DNA of 16,953 nucleotides from assembly GCA_030625695.1 (NCBI GenBank), contig DAOUQK010000037.1, forward strand, positions 1-16,953, in the 5' to 3' direction. How positions within the stretch are numbered: the first letter of the stretch is position 1; the number at the start of each line of letters is the position of its first letter. Below, piece by piece: positions 13,671 through 16,953 of the stretch. The notes under the pieces were generated by a model. The model worked only from the letters and a program-made list of their open reading frames with translations, searched no databases and had not been told where the DNA came from. Made by a program: the position numbers and the translations under genes. Source of the DNA: Paracoccaceae bacterium. Its GTDB lineage: Bacteria > Pseudomonadota > Alphaproteobacteria > Rhodobacterales > Rhodobacteraceae.

Positions 13671-14582
13671 TCAAAGATTTAGCGCCAACTTTTCTTTTGT
13701 CTCATGGGCGGTTGCCATCAGCCACTCCACAAATTTCTGTAGTTGCGGCTGTTTTTCAGCGCCCGATCGCAGCCGAAGCCGGTATGGTTGTGCGGCGGTA
13801 AGATGCTGTGAGAGTGGAAAAGGATGAACAATCGTACCCTCCTGCAGATCACGCAGCACAAGCGAAAGGCCGCAAACCATGAAGCCGACATTTAGTTTCA
13901 CCGCCTTCAATGCCAGCCGGGCATTATTATAGTGTACCCCCCGGTCAGTTCCGCTCTCGCGGTGGCCAAATTTTTCAAACCAATCAACCCACCCGGGACA
14001 ATTTTCATTTTCGATCTGCTCTTTCAGATGCAAAAGCGGCAGGCCTTCCATTTGATTAACCGGGTCCCAGTCGGCTAAGCGCCGCAGATTGTCGGGTCCT
14101 GTTATTGGCACAAGCAGGTCCCGGAACAAGACCTCGCCGCCGTCATCGTCACTAAAGATGCGCAGATCGGGCGTGCCCAGCCGAATCGGAACATCCCCAA
14201 TACCGTTGATACAAAAGAGAATATTGGGGTTTTCTTCCTGAAAGTCTGCCAATTTGGGCACCAACCAAAGTTCGGCCCAGTCCGTGTCTGCAACTATATG
14301 AATTTCGCGGGTTCGTTGGAAATCCAGTGTTTCAGTAACACGCTCCAACGCCTTGAATGCAGTATGCAAATCAGTCAGAGCGTGTTCAAGCTCGCGTGTT
14401 GGGCGTAGCCCGGATCGACTGCGCAACAATAAATCGGTGCTTAGATAATCCTCCAAGGATCGTATCCGTTGCCCAACAGCCGCAGGCGTAATTCCCAATA
14501 CGTCTGCTGCGCCTTTTAGGGATCCCTGTCTTACGGCAAGCTCAAGGGCCTGAAGTGATCTCAGATGTGTTGTTGTAGGCAT
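13671..14582 (-). CDS. LysR family transcriptional regulator
   Basis: 303 residues, normal for the family. The N-terminal winged HTH (about 1-60) is clear: LRSLQALELAVRQGSLKGAA, DVLGITPAAVGQRIRSLEDY and LLLRSRSGLRPT. The substrate-binding domain (about 90-295) contains IHIVADTDWAELWLVPKLADF and a GcvA-like layout. No strong Shine-Dalgarno lies before the ATG; the preceding bases are AT-rich and include one copy of a repeated 12-mer. The gene is divergent from the DUF4242 gene, so by LysR convention it probably controls that gene and itself from the 143-bp region between them. The effector is unknown. Overall base composition appears more AT-rich than its neighbours, which could hint at separate acquisition. 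Confidence 0.9.
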   Translation of the reverse strand: MPTTTHLRSLQALELAVRQGSLKGAADVLGITPAAVGQRIRSLEDYLSTDLLLRSRSGLRPTRELEHALTDLHTAFKALERVTETLDFQRTREIHIVADTDWAELWLVPKLADFQEENPNILFCINGIGDVPIRLGTPDLRIFSDDDGGEVLFRDLLVPITGPDNLRRLADWDPVNQMEGLPLLHLKEQIENENCPGWVDWFEKFGHRESGTDRGVHYNNARLALKAVKLNVGFMVCGLSLVLRDLQEGTIVHPFPLSQHLTAAQPYRLRLRSGAEKQPQLQKFVEWLMATAHETKEKLALNL

Positions 14583-14585
14583 TTG

Positions 14586-14638
14586 ATAAAGGTTTTCTTT
14601 GTATCAGTAAATATTCAGTGTATTAAATAAAGGTTTTC
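14586..14638. promoter_or_regulatory. Repeated 12-mer in the LysR/DUF4242 divergent region
   Basis: ATAAAGGTTTTC occurs exactly twice, at 14586-14597 and 14627-14638, 41 bp start to start (about four helical turns). Between them lies the AT-rich CAGTAAATATTCAGTG. The first copy sits directly before the lysR start codon. This layout would suit recognition and activation sites of the LysR protein, with autoregulation by blocking its own ribosome access, but the classical T-N11-A box is not obvious. Confidence 0.4.
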
Positions 14639-14725
14639 GTCGCAAGCCAAAAGAAAATTGCGCTTTTTGATTTCTCGGATGTGGTAGATCATCAGGGAAG
14701 TGAAACAAAAGGAAGGAAGTAAATT

Positions 14726-15001
14726 ATGAAACGCTTTGTTATCGAACGCGATATTCCGGGGATTGGCGAGTTCTCGGTAACCGAACTGTGTGGAGCCGCA
14801 CGGGCATCCAATCAGGCTTTGGCGAATATTGGGCCATCAATTCAATGGGTCCATTCATATGTCGCAGCTGGGAAAACCTTTTGCATCTATCTTGCAGAAA
14901 GCGAAGAAGAAATCCGTCGGCACTCAGAAGAGAGTGGAATTCCGGTTTCCAATATCACCGAAGTTTCGCAGGTAATCGACCCTTTGACCGCAAACAACTA
15001 A
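14726..15001 (+). CDS. DUF4242 domain protein
   Basis: 91 residues; GGAAGGAAG lies 7 bases before the ATG. The whole protein is one DUF4242 domain: MKRFVIERDIPGIGEFSVTE, ASNQALANIGPSIQWVHSYV, KTFCIYLAESEEEIRRH and SGIPVSNITEV. The family is a small ferredoxin-like fold; the Streptomyces coelicolor member SCO4226 has been described as a nickel-binding protein. The repeated histidines (H41 in QWVHSYV and H70 in RRHSEE) and the glutamates could serve metal binding, but metal binding here is inference. No signal peptide is seen. It is divergently transcribed from a LysR gene, its probable regulator, and converges with rlmN. Confidence 0.85.
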   Translation: MKRFVIERDIPGIGEFSVTELCGAARASNQALANIGPSIQWVHSYVAAGKTFCIYLAESEEEIRRHSEESGIPVSNITEVSQVIDPLTANN

Positions 15002-15091
15002 CAGGGGCCGAAACAATCAGATGTGCACCCGCTTTGTCTGCAAGATACAATCAGGGACTAAGTGGGTGTATTCAATTGTCCAAGAAACACT

Positions 15092-16276
15092 TTAACCGCC
15101 TGTCCCGCTTTCGGCCTCGATCTGGCGCTTTGATTTGCGCGCCCTTTCGGTTGCTGACTTCAACTGTCCGCAGGCGGCCATGATGTCCTCGCCGCGCGGC
15201 GTGCGGATCGGGCTGGGATAGCCTGCATTGTTGACGATGTCGGCAAAGGCGTGGATGCGGTTGCCGGACGAACGCTCATAGGGTGCTCCGGGCCATTCGT
15301 TGAACGGGATCAGGTTGATCTTGGCCGGGATGCCTTTGATCAGTTGCACCAGACGGCGGGCGTCTTCGTCGCTGTCATTGATGCCTTTCAGCATGACGTA
15401 TTCAAAGGTAATTCGCTCGGAATTTGAAACCTTGGGATAGGTGCGCAACACATCCAGAAGGGTCTCGATATTCCAGCGCTTGTTGATCGGCACCAGTTTG
15501 TCGCGGACCTCATCAGTCGTGGCGTGAAACGAGATGGCCAGAAGGCAGCCAATCTCTTGCGCGGTGCGGGCAATCTCGGGCACAACGCCGGAGGTGCTAA
15601 GGGTGATCCGGCGGCGTGAAAGTTGAATACCTTCCGGGTCCATGGCGATCTTCATCGCGTCACGCACGTTTTCGAAATTATAAAGCGGCTCACCCATGCC
15701 CATCAGTACGATATTAGACAACAGCCGGGTTTCATCCTTGGGCGCGCCGACCTCGGGCCATTCGCCCAGATCGTCGCGCGCCACCATGACCTGACCAATG
15801 ATCTCGGCCGCCGTCAGGTTGCGCACCAGTTTCTGCGTGCCCGTGTGACAGAACGAACAGGTCAGGGTACAGCCGACCTGCGACGAGATACACAAGGTGC
15901 CGCGTTTGCCGTCGGGGATATACACCACCTCAACCTCATGGCCGCCAGCGATGCGCACCAGATATTTGCGGGTGCCATCGGTTGACACCTGACGGGTCAC
16001 GACCTCGGGGATTTCGATCACAAATTGCTCGGCAAGATCGGCGCGGTATGCTTTGGCCAGATTGGTCATCTCGCTAAAATCCCGCACGCCCCATTGATAG
16101 ATCCATTGCCAGATCTGCCCGACCCGCATCTTCGCCTGCTTTTCCGGTGTGCTGTGGGCGATCAGAACCTCGCGCATGGCGGCGCGTGTCAGGCCGACAA
16201 GGTTGGTCGGCCCTTTGGGCAAGGCGCGTGGAATGGTTTTCACGTCCTGCGTGATGGGTGGAGTCGTGTCTGGCAT
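15092..16276 (-). CDS. rlmN: Dual-specificity 23S rRNA (adenine2503-C2)/tRNA methyltransferase RlmN
   Basis: 394 residues. The ATG at 16276 is preferred to an in-frame TTG 12 bases upstream; GAGAA precedes it. The radical-SAM motif C-x3-C-x2-C is C136-TLT-C140-SF-C143, the conserved C129 lies just before it in TLCISSQVGC, and C369 (DIMAACGQL) is the methyl-carrying cysteine expected near the C-terminus. Family blocks LMGMGEPLYNFENV, LSTSGVVPEI, LAISFHATTDEVRDKLVPIN and NLIPFNEWPGAPYE are all present. RlmN methylates C2 of A2503 in 23S rRNA and of A37 in some tRNAs, supporting decoding accuracy. It is divergent from the FAD oxidoreductase gene. No strong promoter was identified by eye. Confidence 0.95.
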   Translation of the reverse strand: MPDTTPPITQDVKTIPRALPKGPTNLVGLTRAAMREVLIAHSTPEKQAKMRVGQIWQWIYQWGVRDFSEMTNLAKAYRADLAEQFVIEIPEVVTRQVSTDGTRKYLVRIAGGHEVEVVYIPDGKRGTLCISSQVGCTLTCSFCHTGTQKLVRNLTAAEIIGQVMVARDDLGEWPEVGAPKDETRLLSNIVLMGMGEPLYNFENVRDAMKIAMDPEGIQLSRRRITLSTSGVVPEIARTAQEIGCLLAISFHATTDEVRDKLVPINKRWNIETLLDVLRTYPKVSNSERITFEYVMLKGINDSDEDARRLVQLIKGIPAKINLIPFNEWPGAPYERSSGNRIHAFADIVNNAGYPSPIRTPRGEDIMAACGQLKSATERARKSKRQIEAESGTGG

Positions 16277-16381
16277 GGCGATTCTCAACTGGTCCGGGAC
16301 TAAAGACGTTCCTATACAGGGTTTGACGGGCGAATAAAATCTCTGTTGCCAATCCTTGGCGCGACCTGAAAATGTACACTT

Positions 16382-16393
16382 CTGTCTAGACAG
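16382..16393. promoter_or_regulatory. Perfect palindrome CTGTCTAGACAG, HutC/GntR-type operator candidate
   Basis: A perfect 12-bp palindrome lies 52 bases before the ATG of the FAD oxidoreductase and 106 bases before rlmN. Its core GTcTAgAC fits the GT-N-TA-N-AC pattern described for operators of the HutC subfamily of GntR regulators. The position suits repression of the flavoprotein gene. No GntR gene is inside the window. Confidence 0.5.
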
Positions 16394-16444
16394 GGCTGAT
16401 CCACCCCACTAGATTTCCGGGGTATGGTTTCGGGAGGGTGGGAC

Positions 16445-16953
16445 ATGAAATCGCATTATCGCGTGGTAATTATTGGCGGCGGGGTTGTTGGCGCATCGGT
16501 GCTGTATCATCTGGCCAAGATGGGCTGGAAGGACGTGTGCCTGATCGAACGCTCGGTGCTGACAGCCGGATCATCATGGCATGCGGCGGGGGGAATTCAC
16601 GCGTTGAATGCCGACCCGAACATTGCCGCCCTTCAGGCCTATACCATCGACCTTTTACCCGAGATCGAAAAAGAATCCGGCCAGAATATCGGTCTGCACA
16701 TGACCGGAGGGCTGACCATGGCAGGCACGCCAGACCGTTGGGAATGGCTGCAATCGGCATACCGCGTGTTTCAGTCGATTGGCATTGACGACTGCCGGTT
16801 GGTGACACCGCAAGAAGCGCGCGAAATGAACCCGATCATGTCGATTGACGGCTTTCTGGGCGGTATGTGGGCCGAACGCGAGGGGTATTTGGATACCACT
16901 GGAACCGTGCATGCCTATGCCGGGGCCGCGCGCAAAAACGGCGCCGAGGTGAT
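16445..16953 (+). CDS. FAD-dependent dimethylglycine/sarcosine dehydrogenase-type protein, 5' part only
   Basis: 169 codons are visible before the right edge; the family is normally about 800 residues with a C-terminal GcvT domain, so most is missing. The ATG at 16445 follows GGGAGG by about 7 bases. Residues 6-36 form a Rossmann dinucleotide-binding fold (VVIIGGGVVGASVLYHLAKM, ending CLIER), and AGSSWHAAGG (41-50) includes H46, which aligns with the histidine that carries covalent FAD in dimethylglycine dehydrogenase (GSTWHAAG). GGLTMAGTPDRWEWLQ and WAEREGYLDTTGTVHAYA are also typical. These enzymes oxidatively remove N-methyl groups from dimethylglycine or sarcosine, feeding one-carbon units to tetrahydrofolate when a GcvT domain is present. 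Substrate and domain content cannot be settled from the visible part. The upstream palindrome suggests GntR-type control. Confidence 0.88.
   Translation, partial: MKSHYRVVIIGGGVVGASVLYHLAKMGWKDVCLIERSVLTAGSSWHAAGGIHALNADPNIAALQAYTIDLLPEIEKESGQNIGLHMTGGLTMAGTPDRWEWLQSAYRVFQSIGIDDCRLVTPQEAREMNPIMSIDGFLGGMWAEREGYLDTTGTVHAYAGAARKNGAEV

Overview
The window reads as chromosome of an alphaproteobacterium, most likely Rhodobacterales (Roseobacter group). The evidence is an rnhB-ccrM gene pair encoding a GANTC methyltransferase, GC-rich coding sequence, several small secreted proteins of a style common in that group, two class III nucleotidyl cyclases, and a GcvT-type/dimethylglycine-dehydrogenase-like flavoprotein. 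This taxonomic call is an inference from gene content. No rRNA, tRNA, CRISPR array, insertion sequence or phage gene is visible.

Left part (1-3405): the 5' part of a fumarylacetoacetate-hydrolase-family gene (minus, runs off the left edge), an exported PHB-depolymerase-type esterase (minus), a ribokinase (plus, with a good sigma70-like promoter) and an unrecognised lysine-rich protein (plus). Then comes a 285-bp gap (3405-3689) holding a nested palindrome that matches a REP doublet: two inverted units, each a GTAG tetranucleotide followed by a short hairpin.

Middle (3690-10080): a two-gene unit of an Old-Yellow-Enzyme-type oxidoreductase and an aryl-CoA (benzoate/2-aminobenzoate) ligase, joined by an ATGA stop/start overlap. 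It converges with a minus-strand group: a small exported protein, a two-TM membrane protein with a C-terminal winged helix, and a protein that fuses DUF427, a GAF-like region and an adenylate cyclase domain. The ligase and cyclase genes overlap by 48 bp at their 3' ends, and a second GTAG-hairpin unit lies inside that overlap. A divergent gene for a four-cysteine exported protein follows, ending at a strong terminator.

Right part (10212-16953): rnhB and ccrM, with three GANTC sites in 39 bp just ahead of ccrM; a strong terminator; a six-TM membrane nucleotidyl cyclase; a LysR regulator divergent from a DUF4242 gene, with a repeated 12-mer between them; rlmN (minus); and the 5' part of a dimethylglycine/sarcosine-dehydrogenase-type flavoprotein with a covalent-FAD histidine motif and an upstream palindrome of HutC/GntR type.

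The observations most worth following are the REP-like GTAG hairpins, one of which writes the C-termini of two convergent genes, and the signalling cluster at 6755-9426 with its phased direct repeats, reversed-topology membrane winged-helix protein and unusual DUF427-cyclase. No complete new defence or mobile system could be demonstrated.
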